DNA of 35,108 bases. Origin: an uncultured Opitutia bacterium (GTDB lineage: Bacteria; Verrucomicrobiota; Verrucomicrobiia; Opitutales; Opitutaceae). The stretch lies in NCBI GenBank assembly GCA_903820035.1, contig CAIJFT010000219.1, positions 1 through 35,108 of the forward strand. The letters are read 5' to 3'. The translations under genes were made by a program, and so were the position numbers. Under the pieces are notes generated by a model. It was not told the DNA's origin and searched no databases. It saw only the letters and a list, made by a program, of their open reading frames with translations. Shown one piece after another: positions 26,425-34,773 of this stretch. Position 1 is the first letter of the stretch. Each line of letters starts with the position of its first letter.

Positions 26425-27306
26425 ATGCTCCACCTGAAGCGCCTTGCCCTCCTCTTTATTTCCACGTTCCTCGGCGCCGCCGAGCCGACCCTTACCCTGA
26501 ACGTGTGGCCCGCCCTGCCCCCCGGCGACAAACCCGGCTTGGGCGAAGAAAAATGGGAGGCGAAACAAATGCTGAAGGGCGTCGTCACGACCCCGACGCT
26601 TGCCGTCTATCGGCCGGCCCGGGAAAAGGACACCGGCGCGGCCGTCCTCATCGCGCCCGGCGGAGGATTCTTTCAACTTTCCATGGGCCACGAAGGCGCC
26701 GACGTCGCCGCGTGGCTGAACACCCTCGGGGTCACGGGCATCGTCCTGAAATACCGGATTCCCGTGCGCGAGGGTATGGCCCGCTCGCTGCCCATGACCC
26801 AGGACGCGCAGCGCGCCATGAGTATCATCCGCGCTCGGGCCGCCGAGTGGGGCCTCGACCGGGACCGCATTGGCATCTGCGGATTTTCCGCCGGCGGTGA
26901 AGTCGCCGTCAACGTGCTCAGCCATTCCGGCGACCGCCTCTACCCGGCCATCGACGCCTTCGATCAGGTGGACCCGCGCCCCAATTTCTCGCTCCTGATT
27001 TATACCGGCGGGATCCTGAAGCGCGACGTCACGCCGCCCACGCTCAACGACGGCATCGGGTTCAACAAGGACACGCCGCCGGCCTTTCTCTCCGTGTCGC
27101 ATGACGATCGCGGGGTCGAACAGACCGTGCTGCTTTATCTCGCGTTGAAGCGGGCGGGCGTCCCCGCGGAAATGCACATTTGGTCCGAGGGTGGCCACGG
27201 CTACGGCATTCGGCCGGGCCCCATGCCGCACACCACGTGGCCCGCGCGGGCAGCCGATTGGCTGAAAGTCAGGGGATTCCTGAAACCGGCCACGTCCGTC
27301 AAGTGA
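26425..27306 (+). CDS. Secreted alpha/beta-hydrolase (acetyl-xylan-esterase/BD-FAE-like)
   Basis: 293 residues with a signal peptide (MLHLKRLALLFISTFLGAAE). The alpha/beta-hydrolase features are the oxyanion loop APGGGFF (about 78-83), the nucleophile elbow GFSAGG with Ser155, an acid candidate in SVSHDDRG, and His in the GGHGYG segment near the C-terminus. This set and the LNVWP.LPPGD opening match the esterase family often annotated as acetyl esterase, feruloyl esterase-like or 'endo-1,4-beta-xylanase B' neighbours in Verrucomicrobia. In this cluster it probably removes acetyl or other ester groups from pectin-derived glycans. It is the last gene of the 24.2-27.3 kb plus-strand group. Family is firm, substrate is inferred. 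Confidence 0.85.
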   Translation: MLHLKRLALLFISTFLGAAEPTLTLNVWPALPPGDKPGLGEEKWEAKQMLKGVVTTPTLAVYRPAREKDTGAAVLIAPGGGFFQLSMGHEGADVAAWLNTLGVTGIVLKYRIPVREGMARSLPMTQDAQRAMSIIRARAAEWGLDRDRIGICGFSAGGEVAVNVLSHSGDRLYPAIDAFDQVDPRPNFSLLIYTGGILKRDVTPPTLNDGIGFNKDTPPAFLSVSHDDRGVEQTVLLYLALKRAGVPAEMHIWSEGGHGYGIRPGPMPHTTWPARAADWLKVRGFLKPATSVK

Positions 27307-27412
27307 AGCGCAGGGCGTCCGCCGAGAGTGATAAAAACGCCACCCCGAGGCCGAGGTTTCCGTGGAGGCGATACGCCGCGGCGCCCACTGACAGGAGTTG
27401 GAAGTAGAAAAC

Positions 27413-27504
<92 letters not shown>

Positions 27505-27609
27505 GTGAACAGTCCGCCGAGGGAAACGCTCCCGACGTAAAGTGCAAGGCGGATTTAGACCCTTCCCTCCCCGCGTTCAGCCGCCGGCCGCCGCGAGGAA
27601 AATTTCGCC

Positions 27610-27993
27610 TCAGCCCGCCACTTTTTCGTAGGCGGCGGCATCGAGCAGCGCGCCCGCGGCGGCGGCATCGACCGGCTTCAAACGCAGCATCCAGCCCTCG
27701 GTATACGGCGCGCGATTCACCGTCTCCGGCGCCGACTCCAGCGCAGCGTTCACCGCTAAGACGATTCCCGCCACCGGCAGGTAGAGATCGCTCGCCGCCT
27801 TCACCGACTCGACAACGCCGAACACGTCGCCCGCCTTGTACGTCGCCCCGACCTTCGGCACCTGCACGTAGGTGATATCGCCGAGTGAATTCTGTGCGTA
27901 ATCAGTGATGCCGACGGTGACGCTGCCGTCACTCTCGGCTCGGACCCACTCGTGCGATTTGGCGTAGCGAAGGTCGGCGGGGATATTGCTCAT
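27610..27993 (-). CDS. gcvH: Glycine cleavage system H protein
   Basis: 127 residues. GcvH is the lipoyl carrier of the glycine cleavage system and shuttles the aminomethyl group between P, T and L proteins. The N-terminal RYAKSHEWV and the lipoylation loop [15 protein letters not shown] with Lys65 are as expected, and the glycine-rich turns [13 protein letters not shown] are present. Length is standard. The ATG overlaps the gcvT stop (ATGA), so translation is coupled and the stoichiometry controlled. gcvP is not in the window; the tRNA-Ser follows instead. Confidence 0.97.
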   Translation of the reverse strand: MSNIPADLRYAKSHEWVRAESDGSVTVGITDYAQNSLGDITYVQVPKVGATYKAGDVFGVVESVKAASDLYLPVAGIVLAVNAALESAPETVNRAPYTEGWMLRLKPVDAAAAGALLDAAAYEKVAG

Positions 27994-29096
27994 GCGGAGG
28001 TTTTTTTTAGTTCCACGAACGGCGGTTTGACCAGTTGCAAATTCAATTTTGTGCCACGGATGTCGACGAGCAGCGGTTGCGCCGCCGCCGCGGTCGCAAC
28101 CAGCGCGGAGCCAATTGCCTCGTTGAGGATCGGCGAGAGCGTGCCGGAAAGGACGCGTCCCACCGTCGCGCCCGCCGCATCGATCACCGGCGTGTCGGCC
28201 CGGACGATGCGCCGGTCGCCGGTCTTGAAGAAGACCACCTTGCGGGCCCCTCCCCTTTCCTTTTCGGCAACGAGCGCGGCCCGGCCAACAAAGTCCACGC
28301 CCTTATCGAGCTTCACCGTCCAACCAAGTCCGGCGGTGAGCGGCGAGATCTCCGCGGTGATTTCATGACCGTAGAGCGGATAACCCGCCTCGAGGCGCAG
28401 GCTGTCGCGCGCGCCAAGCCCGGCGAGTTCGAGGCCGTGCGGCTGGCCGGCCTCAAGTACGGCGGTGGCCAGCGCCACCGCATCGCCGGCGGCGTGATAC
28501 AGTTCAAAGCCATCCTCGCCGGTGTAACCCGTGCGGCTCGCGAGGCAGTGGATGCCGGCGACCGTCGCCTCGGTGAAATGATAATACTTCACGAGCCCGA
28601 GCTTCGCTCCGCTGAGCGATTGCACGATGGCCGCGGCCCGCGGGCCCTGCACGGCGAGCAGGGCGTAGTCGGCGCAGCGGTCGGTGATCGTAACCTGGAA
28701 CGCCGCGGCCTGGCCCCGGATCCACGCGAGGTCCTTCTCGATGTTGCCGGCGTTGATGCAGAGAAAGTAGTCGTCGATCCCGCGCATGTAGACGAGCAGG
28801 TCGTCCACCACGCCGCCGTCCGGATAGCACATCGGCGAGTAGAGCACGCGGCCGGGAAAAAGTTTGGCGATATCGTTCGTGACGAGGTGATTCAGGAACT
28901 TGGCCGCCTCGGGACCGCGGACATCGACCTCGCCCATGTGGCTCACGTCGAAGAGTCCGGCGGCTCGGCGCACGGCCTTGTGTTCCTCGAGGATGCTCCG
29001 GTACTGCACGGGCATTTCCCAGCCGGCGAAATCGACCAGACGGCCGCCGTGGGCGGCGTGAAAATCGCGCAACGGCGTGCGTTTGAGTTCGCTCAT
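27990..29096 (-). CDS. gcvT: Glycine cleavage system T protein (aminomethyltransferase)
   Basis: 368 residues from ATG 29096; a longer open frame exists but [20 protein letters not shown] is the family N-terminus, with GGCGGG just upstream as a ribosome site. GcvT transfers the methylene group from aminomethyl-lipoyl-GcvH to tetrahydrofolate and releases ammonia. Family segments: [54 protein letters not shown] and the C-terminal GCV_T domain TGRVLSGT-like [12 protein letters not shown]. It heads a two-gene gcvTH operon divergent from lgt. I see no glycine riboswitch in its leader. Confidence 0.97.
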   Translation of the reverse strand: MSELKRTPLRDFHAAHGGRLVDFAGWEMPVQYRSILEEHKAVRRAAGLFDVSHMGEVDVRGPEAAKFLNHLVTNDIAKLFPGRVLYSPMCYPDGGVVDDLLVYMRGIDDYFLCINAGNIEKDLAWIRGQAAAFQVTITDRCADYALLAVQGPRAAAIVQSLSGAKLGLVKYYHFTEATVAGIHCLASRTGYTGEDGFELYHAAGDAVALATAVLEAGQPHGLELAGLGARDSLRLEAGYPLYGHEITAEISPLTAGLGWTVKLDKGVDFVGRAALVAEKERGGARKVVFFKTGDRRIVRADTPVIDAAGATVGRVLSGTLSPILNEAIGSALVATAAAAQPLLVDIRGTKLNLQLVKPPFVELKKTSA

Positions 29097-29158
29097 CCCG
29101 CCAGAGTAGCGGTGCGCGCGGCGGATGCAGCAAGGCTCTTTTGCGGGTGCTGGCGGAG

Positions 29159-29179
29159 GTGCGCGCCGGCGGCGCGCAC
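29159..29179. promoter_or_regulatory. Perfect hairpin/palindrome between gcvT and lgt
   Basis: GTGCGCGCC (29159-29167), loop GGC, GGCGCGCAC (29171-29179): a perfect 9-bp inverted repeat in the divergent gcvT/lgt region, 63 nt upstream of the gcvT start. It could be an operator or a leader hairpin. GC-rich DNA makes chance palindromes likelier, so the role is uncertain. Confidence 0.4.
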
Positions 29180-29323
29180 CAATCGGCGCCGAGCCGCGAC
29201 GGAGAACGTAACGTAATCCGCGACATCCTAACGAGCCGCGCTCGCCAGCGGGCTGGCCGATGACTCCGGAAGCGGCGTGGTTCTGCATTGCCGCAACCCC
29301 GCCGGCGCGGCCAAGAATCGGGC

Positions 29324-30145
29324 ATGCCGTTCGCCTTTTGGGTCCACGATCTCAATCCGTTTCTAATCCGATTCTCGGAGAATTTCGGCATCCGTTACTA
29401 CGGTCTCGCGTACCTTGCAGGATTCGCGGCGGCGCTCGGGATCCTGCACCTCTATCACAAACACGGGCGCTCCCCTTTTAATTTCAACGCCACTTCGGAC
29501 CTGATGACCTACCTTGTCGTGGGCGTGCTCGTCGGCGGCCGCCTCGGGTATTTTTGCCTCTACCAGCTCCACTCGCTCGGCACCGACCCGCTGATCTTGT
29601 TTCGCGTCTGGGAAGGCGGCATGGCCAGCCACGGCGCATTCCTCGGCGTGTTACTCGCGGTGGCCTGGTGGGCGCGCAAGCAGCGGGTTCCGCTGTTTCA
29701 GGTCGGCGATCTCATCGTGACCGCGGCGCCCGCGGGTTTGCTCTTCGGTCGTATCGCCAACTTCATCAACGGCGAACTCGTCGGTCGGGTCAGCGCGGCC
29801 AAGTGGGCGGTCATCTTCCCCCATAACGAATTCGACCGCGGGGTGCGTCAGGCCCTGCCGCGGCATCCATCCCAGCTCTACGAAGCCGCGCTCGAGGGCG
29901 CACTCTTGCTCGCCCTGATGCAGTGGCGGATATGGGGCAGCGACGTGGCGAAGCGCCAGCCCGGACGGCTGAGCGGCGAATTTTTCGCGGCCTACGCCGT
30001 GGTGCGGATGTTCGGCGAACAATTTCGCGAACCCGATGCGTCGCTCCTCTTTGGTCTCAGCCGCGGCTCGTTCTACTCGATCTTTTTACTGGTCGCGGGC
30101 GTCGGCCTCATCGTCCGATCGATCCGCGCCGGCCGAGTGGCGTAA
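29324..30145 (+). CDS. lgt: Prolipoprotein diacylglyceryl transferase
   Basis: 273 residues from ATG 29324 (MPFAFWVHDLNPFLIRF). Lgt transfers diacylglycerol from phosphatidylglycerol to the lipobox cysteine of prolipoproteins in the inner membrane. Seven transmembrane segments are expected. The family motifs are visible: GGRLGYF, EGGMASHGAFLG (with the conserved His), GRIANFINGELVGR (the Lgt signature with Arg and Asn), and HPSQLYEA near the end of the core. Full length. Divergent from gcvT and convergent with the ACT-domain gene, whose stop is 34 nt away. Confidence 0.96.
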   Translation: MPFAFWVHDLNPFLIRFSENFGIRYYGLAYLAGFAAALGILHLYHKHGRSPFNFNATSDLMTYLVVGVLVGGRLGYFCLYQLHSLGTDPLILFRVWEGGMASHGAFLGVLLAVAWWARKQRVPLFQVGDLIVTAAPAGLLFGRIANFINGELVGRVSAAKWAVIFPHNEFDRGVRQALPRHPSQLYEAALEGALLLALMQWRIWGSDVAKRQPGRLSGEFFAAYAVVRMFGEQFREPDASLLFGLSRGSFYSIFLLVAGVGLIVRSIRAGRVA

Positions 30146-30179
30146 CCGCCGGCAGCGGAGCCGCCGCGAACTAACCCGC

Positions 30180-30707
30180 TCAATTCACCGGCGCCAGCTT
30201 GAGGTCCACCATGAGATCGGTGGCGATCTGCTCAAGATCAGCGCGGACGGCGGAAAGTTTGACGGTGGGCGGGCACAGCACGGTGGCCCGTGCCTTGAAC
30301 AGCATGCCGCCGCCCATCGGCGCGCTAACGCGCTCGGAGGCCAGTTCCTCGACGTTCACCCCGTGGGCCGCAAAAACGCCCGATACGCTGCGCAAAATGC
30401 CGGGGCGGTCGTTACCCACCAACTCGATCGTCGCGAGCGTGCCGACGGTGGCCGGCGCACCCACGCCGCCCTCGGCATGCATGATAACCCGCAGCCCGTC
30501 CACTTCGAGGGTACGCAACGCGTTCACCAATTCATCACGCCGCGCCTGCGGCACCTCGACGCGCAAAATGCCGGCGAATTGCCCGCCCAACCGGCACATC
30601 CGGCTTTCCAGCCAGTTGCCGCCGTGGTCAGCGACACGCGCCGCCACCATTTGCACCAAACCGGGCCGGTCGGATCCGATCACCGTCATCACGAGAGTCG
30701 CGAGCAT
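30180..30707 (-). CDS. Two-ACT-domain regulatory protein (GcvR-like)
   Basis: 175 residues with two ACT domains in tandem. The first begins MTVIGSDRPGLVQMVAARVADHGGNWLESRM and the second begins IELVGNDRPGILRSVSGVFAAHGVNVEELAS. This architecture is that of GcvR, the glycine cleavage repressor accessory protein that binds glycine and controls GcvA in enterobacteria. Here it sits close to gcvTH but across the divergent lgt gene, on the same strand as gcvTH. No gcvA is in view, so the way it acts may differ. The domain call is secure; the target is inferred. Confidence 0.88.
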   Translation of the reverse strand: MLATLVMTVIGSDRPGLVQMVAARVADHGGNWLESRMCRLGGQFAGILRVEVPQARRDELVNALRTLEVDGLRVIMHAEGGVGAPATVGTLATIELVGNDRPGILRSVSGVFAAHGVNVEELASERVSAPMGGGMLFKARATVLCPPTVKLSAVRADLEQIATDLMVDLKLAPVN

Positions 30708-30805
30708 AGGCGTGCAGCTTCAGCCCTCCGCCGCCGCCGATCAACCCAGGATTCCACCCTGCTTCGTCCGGCCAGACCGCAGGGAAGCAATCCCCCGCCA
30801 CCGCC

Positions 30806-31423
30806 TCACGCCTCCAGTTCCACGTTCCAGTAGGCCACGTCGAGAAAGTCCTTCCATACCTCGTGGCGCCGGTTGCCTAGGACAATGGAAATTACCGGCC
30901 GCCACTTAGGCCGCACGGCCTTGCGGATAAGCCGCATGTTGGCCTCGTGCGGGAGGCGGTTCGCCTTGCGCGAATTACACTTGATGCACGAGCAAACGAT
31001 ATTCTCCCACGTCGTCTTCCCGCCGTAATCGCGTGGAATCACGTGGTCGAGATTCAGCTGCTCGCGCGGCAGCAGCCGCGCACAATACTGACAGGTGTTC
31101 TTGTCGCGCTCAAAGACGTTGTTGCGCGTCAGCTTCAACTCCTTGCACGGCAGCTTGTCGAAAAACGTCAGCAGAATCACGCGCGGGAACCGGATGATGC
31201 GCGTCGGCGTGTGGACCTTGTCGACTTCCGCGACCGGCGGGTTGTTCACCGAGAAATGGATCCAGTCCAACATCGAGAACGTCCGAAAATCATCGTCGTG
31301 GTGGTGCACGACCTGTGCGTGCCCACGCGCCAGCAGGGCGAAGGCACGCTTGGCGCCAATCACGTTAACCGCCTGCCACAGGCGGTTCAGCACGAGCACC
31401 GGTTGTTCGAGCACGGCTTCCAT
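30806..31423 (-). CDS. HNH endonuclease family protein
   Basis: 205 residues from ATG 31423 (MEAVLEQPVLVLNRLW). The HNH domain has a zinc knuckle C111-x-x-C114 (CQYC) and a second CxxC at 146-149 (CIKC). The catalytic core is LDHVIPRDYGG (D126-H127) with WENIV, then CNSRK. The N-terminal half (VLNRLWQAVNVIGAKRAFALL) is the conserved region of the widespread stand-alone HNH family often found as a single chromosomal gene. It is not visibly linked to phage or restriction genes, so it is more likely a housekeeping nuclease. Substrate unknown. Confidence 0.9.
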   Translation of the reverse strand: MEAVLEQPVLVLNRLWQAVNVIGAKRAFALLARGHAQVVHHHDDDFRTFSMLDWIHFSVNNPPVAEVDKVHTPTRIIRFPRVILLTFFDKLPCKELKLTRNNVFERDKNTCQYCARLLPREQLNLDHVIPRDYGGKTTWENIVCSCIKCNSRKANRLPHEANMRLIRKAVRPKWRPVISIVLGNRRHEVWKDFLDVAYWNVELEA

Positions 31424-31580
31424 GGGAGTGGATACGGGGGAAGGCCAATACAAGGGTGCGCGCCCGAGTGTCAAGGACGCGCCCTGCTCCCGTTCCGCCC
31501 GCTCCGCGCGAATTCGCGGCGCCCCGCGACGCGGCGCGCGACCGCAACAAAGGCCGGGGATGCCCGGTCGAAATCCGCCG

Positions 31581-32048
31581 CTAGAGGCCCTTCGCGTGCG
31601 TCACCTGGCGGAGCGCCTCGAAACACGCCACGCCGGCGGCGGTGCTCAGATTCAGCGAACGCAACCCGTCGTTGGCGCGCGGGATCGTCACCCGTTGTCC
31701 GCGCAGTTCGTCGTGCAGCCAGTCCGGCACCCCTGCGCTCTCGCAGCCGAAGACGAGGCCGTCGCCGTCGGCGTAGGCGGCGTCCCAAAAACTGCGTTCC
31801 GATTTCGTGGTAAACAGCCACAGCCGTTGCGGCGCGTGCGGGCTCTGCCGGAAAGCGGTCCAGTCGGCGTGCTCGTGCACGTCCAGTTGCGTCCAATAAT
31901 CCATCCCGGCGCGCCGCAGATTGCGGTCGTTGATCACGTAACCGAGCGGATGAATGAGGTGCAGCCGTGACCGGGTGAGCGCGCACATCCGCCCGATATT
32001 TCCGGTATTTGGCGCAATCTCCGGCTGGAATAAGACCACGTGCAACAT
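31581..32048 (-). CDS. trmL: tRNA (cytidine(34)-2'-O)-methyltransferase
   Basis: 155 residues from ATG 32048 (MLHVVLFQPEIAPNTGNIGR). A small SPOUT-class methyltransferase that 2'-O-methylates the wobble base of tRNA-Leu using S-adenosylmethionine. The knot motifs are QPEIAPNTGNIGRMCA, VFGCESAGVPDWL and the C-terminal SLNLSTAAGVACFEALRQ. Length is typical. Between smpB and the HNH gene on the same strand. Family is firm; the precise tRNA target follows the family. Confidence 0.95.
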   Translation of the reverse strand: MLHVVLFQPEIAPNTGNIGRMCALTRSRLHLIHPLGYVINDRNLRRAGMDYWTQLDVHEHADWTAFRQSPHAPQRLWLFTTKSERSFWDAAYADGDGLVFGCESAGVPDWLHDELRGQRVTIPRANDGLRSLNLSTAAGVACFEALRQVTHAKGL

Positions 32049-32111
32049 GGCGCGGAGATTCCGTCGATTGCCGCAACGAATCAAGCGCCGGTTGGGTCCG
32101 GACGCCGCGGC

Positions 32112-32594
32112 TTACCCGACACGGCGTTTCATCGCCTGCTGCACTTCGCGCAGTTGCACGCGCATCTTCAAGTCGTCGCGGCGGTCGAACTGCTTCTTGC
32201 CGGTGGCGAGGGCGACTTCAACCTTCACCAGGGCGCCCTTGAAATACATGCGGAGCGGCACGACGGCCCGACCGCCGCCGCCGGTGTCCAACGCCACCCG
32301 GATCTTGTCGATATGGCGGCGGTGCAGCAGCAGTTTCCGGATGCGCTTGGCGTCGTGATTGTTGATGTTCCCGAACGCGTATTGCTCGATGTGCGCGTTG
32401 TGGAGCCAGAGTTCGCCCTTCTCGACCCGCGCAAACGCATCGTTGATCTGCGCCTTGCCGGCCCGGATCGACTTCACCTCGGTGCCGCGCAACTGAATGC
32501 CCGCCTCGAACCGCTCGTCGACCGTGTAGTCGCGGAGCGCCTTCGAATTCCGGACCTCGGAAAAACGCACAGAATCTTTCTTGGAGGCGGCCAT
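32112..32594 (-). CDS. smpB: SsrA-binding protein SmpB
   Basis: 160 residues from ATG 32594. SmpB binds tmRNA and brings it to stalled ribosomes for trans-translation. The opening SEVRNSKALRDYTVDERFEAGIQL, the tmRNA-binding LRGTEVKSIRAGKAQINDAFARV, the segment RKLLLHRRHI and the basic C-terminal tail (KKQFDRRDDLKMRVQLREV) are all canonical. The start was chosen over an upstream Met because MAASKKDSVRFSEV matches the family. No tmRNA gene (ssrA) was recognised in the window. It follows the rpoZ terminator on the same strand. Confidence 0.97.
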   Translation of the reverse strand: MAASKKDSVRFSEVRNSKALRDYTVDERFEAGIQLRGTEVKSIRAGKAQINDAFARVEKGELWLHNAHIEQYAFGNINNHDAKRIRKLLLHRRHIDKIRVALDTGGGGRAVVPLRMYFKGALVKVEVALATGKKQFDRRDDLKMRVQLREVQQAMKRRVG

Positions 32595-32619
32595 GGTTCG
32601 GAAACGAAAAGTACTATAC

Positions 32620-32662
32620 AAAAAAGGCGGCCCGGTTTCTGCAACCGCAGAACCGGGCCGCC
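32620..32662 (-). terminator. Strong intrinsic terminator after rpoZ
   Basis: On the minus strand, GGCGGCCCGGTTCTGC pairs with GCAGAAACCGGGCCGCC (one-base bulge) across a short loop, then TTTTTTG. Arms at 32626-32642 and 32647-32662, T-run 32620-32625. It separates rpoZ from smpB. Confidence 0.9.
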
Positions 32663-32684
32663 GGAGAATGCAGAAGCCGTGCGC

Positions 32685-32882
32685 TTAGGTGGCGAGTTCG
32701 TGGCTGATCTTGCCTTCGATCACTTCGCGGAGCGCGGTGTCCTCGGGCGAAAGCTTTTCCAGCGACTCGACCAAGGGCCGATTGCCGCGCTTCAACTGCT
32801 TCACTCGGCGGGAGACCAAGTTGATCAGGATGTTGGGATCGTTAACCGCCTTCAGCGCTTCTTTGATGTAATCGTCTCTCAT
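32685..32882 (-). CDS. rpoZ: RNA polymerase omega subunit
   Basis: 65 residues from ATG 32882 (MRDDYIKEALKAVNDPNILINLVSRR). Omega helps fold and hold the beta' subunit. The conserved LINLVSRRVKQL block and the following acidic region (SPEDTALREVIEGK) identify it. A 12-residue upstream extension in frame is less likely because MRDDY matches the family start. Monocistronic: a strong terminator follows at once. It is divergent from cutA. Confidence 0.88.
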   Translation of the reverse strand: MRDDYIKEALKAVNDPNILINLVSRRVKQLKRGNRPLVESLEKLSPEDTALREVIEGKISHELAT

Positions 32883-32992
32883 GATTTGACCGGAATTACG
32901 GGTGAAAACCGCCAAAGGGAACCGCCCCCCTGAGGTCCGTCAAGGGCGAATTCCCGGCTTGCGCGAGCCACTGCCCCGCGGGACGTTTCGCC

Positions 32993-33313
32993 ATGTTCAT
33001 CGCCTGGACCACGGTTGCCACCCGGCAGGATGCAGACCGGCTGGCGACCGGGGTCGTCAGCCGCGGCTTGGCCGCGTGCGTCCAAATCGAAGGGCCCGTT
33101 ATTTCACACTATCGATGGGAAGGCCGAGTGGAACGGGCGGAGGAATTCCGGCTTACCTGCAAGTGCCTGCCGGAGCAGCGATCCGCCTTGGAAGCTTGGA
33201 TTCTGGCCGAGCATCCCTACGAAACCCCCGAGTGGATCGTTGTCCGGGCGGAACATGTGGCAGAAAAATACTTGTCATGGGCGCGGACGAGCTCTAGCAC
33301 TCCGCCCCTTTAG
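32993..33313 (+). CDS. cutA: CutA1-like divalent-ion tolerance protein
   Basis: 106 residues, the normal CutA length. CutA1 proteins form very stable trimers with a ferredoxin-like fold and are linked to copper and other divalent-cation tolerance, though their exact role is unsettled. Motifs: FIAWTTVATRQDADRLA, GLAACVQIEGPVISHYRWEG (the conserved ACV and YxWxG), and YETPEWIVV. It is followed 27 nt later by the small basic protein gene on the same strand. Confidence 0.95.
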   Translation: MFIAWTTVATRQDADRLATGVVSRGLAACVQIEGPVISHYRWEGRVERAEEFRLTCKCLPEQRSALEAWILAEHPYETPEWIVVRAEHVAEKYLSWARTSSSTPPL

Positions 33314-33340
33314 CAAGTCGCAACCACCTTTTTCAAAGCC

Positions 33341-33496
33341 ATGTCACAGCACAAAAGCCTCCAAGGCGTCTCCGGCCTAGTCGTTAAACGCAATGTCCTC
33401 AAGCGCTTCGAGCGCGTCGAGCTGCTCCGCAAGCGCAACCAGTGGAAGGCGGGCGACCGCGTGCACAGTCTCCGCAAGACCAAGCCGGACGTCTGA
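33341..33496 (+). CDS. Small basic protein (TIGR04137-like)
   Basis: A 51-residue gene from ATG 33341 to TGA 33494-33496, beginning MSQHKSLQGVSGLVVKRN and ending KTKPDV. It is strongly basic (many Lys/Arg: KRNVLKRFERVELLRKRNQW) with a KAGDRVHSL turn. I recall it as the 'small basic protein' family (TIGR04137) of the Verrucomicrobia/Planctomycetes group. No function is known to me. It lies between cutA and a strong terminator, with DedA downstream, so it is expressed as a short mRNA or with cutA. The coding case rests on family recognition, length and its own terminator. Confidence 0.85.
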   Translation: MSQHKSLQGVSGLVVKRNVLKRFERVELLRKRNQWKAGDRVHSLRKTKPDV

Positions 33497-33516
33497 GCCT
33501 TTCGCTCCTCCCCTTT

Positions 33517-33548
33517 GGCAGGCAGTCTCCACTGCCTGCCTTTTTTTT
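33517..33548 (+). terminator. Intrinsic terminator after the small basic protein gene
   Basis: GGCAGGCAGT (33517-33526), loop CTCC, ACTGCCTGCC (33531-33540), then eight T (33541-33548). A perfect 10-bp stem with a strong T-run. Confidence 0.95.
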
Positions 33549-33572
33549 GCCCGTTTACCCGTCTTCGCTGCC

Positions 33573-34241
33573 ATGATCGACCTCATCAAGAAGCTCATCG
33601 ACTTCATCCTGCATATCGACCGCCACTTGGCCGAGATCATCGCCAGCTACGGCACCTGGACCTACGCCCTGCTGTTCCTGATTATTTTCGCGGAAACCGG
33701 CTTGGTCGTGACCCCGTTCCTGCCGGGTGACTCGCTGCTCTTCGCTGCCGGCGCCTTCTGCGCAAAGCCGGAAACCGGCCTTAGTGTCCATCTGATGGCG
33801 TTGTTGTTGTTCATCGCCGCCGTGATTGGTGACACACTCAACTACTGGATCGGCGCCAAAATCGGCCCCGCCATCTTTAAACGCGAGGACTCGATTTTCC
33901 TGCGCAAGAAGCATCTCGAGCGAGCCCACCGCTTTTTCGAGAAGTACGGCGGCCGCGCCATCATCCTGGCCCGCTTCGTGCCGATCGTGCGCACCTTTGT
34001 GCCGTTCGTCGCCGGCGTCGGCCAGATGACCTACGCTCGCTTCATCACGTACAATATCGTCGGCGGCTTCGCTTGGATTTACTTTTTCACCTACGCGGGC
34101 TTCTGGTTCGGCAATCAACCTTTCGTGCAGAAGAACTTCAAGCTCGTCATCCTCGCCATCATTATCCTTTCCGTCGTCCCGATCGTCTGGGAACTCTGGC
34201 GAGGCTGGCGCGAGGCCAAGGCCGACAAAAAAGCCGCCTGA
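33573..34241 (+). CDS. DedA-family membrane protein
   Basis: 222 residues from ATG 33573 (MIDLIKKLIDFILHIDRHL). DedA/SNARE-associated proteins are inner-membrane proteins linked to lipid (undecaprenyl phosphate or phospholipid) flipping and proton-motive-force homeostasis. Family motifs: IFAETGLVVTPFLPGDSLLFAAGA with the re-entrant acidic loop, ALNYWIG-like TLNYWIGAKIG, FEKYGGRAIILARFVPIVRTFVPFVAGVGQM with the essential arginines, and a hydrophobic C-terminal helix (LAIIILSVVPIVWELW). Complete. The substrate of this member is unknown. Confidence 0.93.
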   Translation: MIDLIKKLIDFILHIDRHLAEIIASYGTWTYALLFLIIFAETGLVVTPFLPGDSLLFAAGAFCAKPETGLSVHLMALLLFIAAVIGDTLNYWIGAKIGPAIFKREDSIFLRKKHLERAHRFFEKYGGRAIILARFVPIVRTFVPFVAGVGQMTYARFITYNIVGGFAWIYFFTYAGFWFGNQPFVQKNFKLVILAIIILSVVPIVWELWRGWREAKADKKAA

Positions 34242-34773
34242 GCCGGCGGCGGTCGAGCGCTGGTGCGAATGCCGGGAGTCGAAATCGGATAAATATCCGT
34301 CGTAAACACCTGTCAATTAGCTAACTAGCAAATCACCAACACCCTCGCATTTTCGCTCCTTTGCAGGGCGTGGCAGGAAGTTGCAACGAGCGGCAGGAAT
34401 TCTGGCAGGAATCTGACAGGAATTTATTAGAAAAAAGGGTCCCATATTTCGCCCCCTTCCCGCCCAAGAAAGATTTCGCCGGCCTGGGAGATTATCAACT
34501 AGGGCGGAGTCTGTTTCGAATCCGCGCCTCTGAGTGTCGTTGTTCGAATCGGCTTACTCTGCAGCTTGGTTCAACCCGTGGATCCGAGATTTGGCGGGAC
34601 CACTTGTTGCCGAGAACCTTTCAGAAACAGTGGAAAATCGGTGGCTGGCATCCCAATATCGCGAGGTCGGCAGCTCGCGTCTTTAGTTTGGGGTCCTTCA
34701 GCGCATCACTCCAGCTTGCGGTGAATTGCGCTTTGGGAGTTGCGCATACGGCAAATTGCCGGATGATGTTCGC
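34242..34773. other. Gene-free, apparently less GC-rich region before the toxin-antitoxin pair
   Basis: 532 nt with no recognisable gene. It looks clearly less GC-rich than its surroundings by eye. It holds four imperfect GGCAGGAA-like units (34372-34422) and then a stretch with two T-loop-like words (TTTCGAATC near 34515 and GTTCGAATC near 34543) that does not fold into a tRNA. The frame through it (34361-34786) lacks protein-like similarity. It may be the edge of an acquired island. Confidence 0.5.
34372..34422 (+). repeat. Four imperfect GGCAGGAA direct repeats
   Basis: Units start at 34372 (GGCAGGAA), 34392 (GGCAGGAA), 34404 (GGCAGGAA) and 34415 (GACAGGAA), spaced 20, 12 and 11 nt. The last three follow a roughly helical-turn period, which could suit a DNA-binding protein. 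They may equally be a chance or decayed-gene remnant. Confidence 0.55.

Noticed and set aside
29097-29323. Possible glycine riboswitch upstream of gcvT
   Set aside because: I could not find the conserved glycine-aptamer core motifs; only a GC-rich hairpin is present.
34372-34422. CRISPR-like array
   Set aside because: The units are only about 8 bases and spacing is 11-20 nt, with no cas genes.
34505-34560. Possible tRNA or tRNA-derived attachment site, from two GTTCGAATC-like words
   Set aside because: The flanking bases do not form T-arm or acceptor stems, so no tRNA can be drawn.
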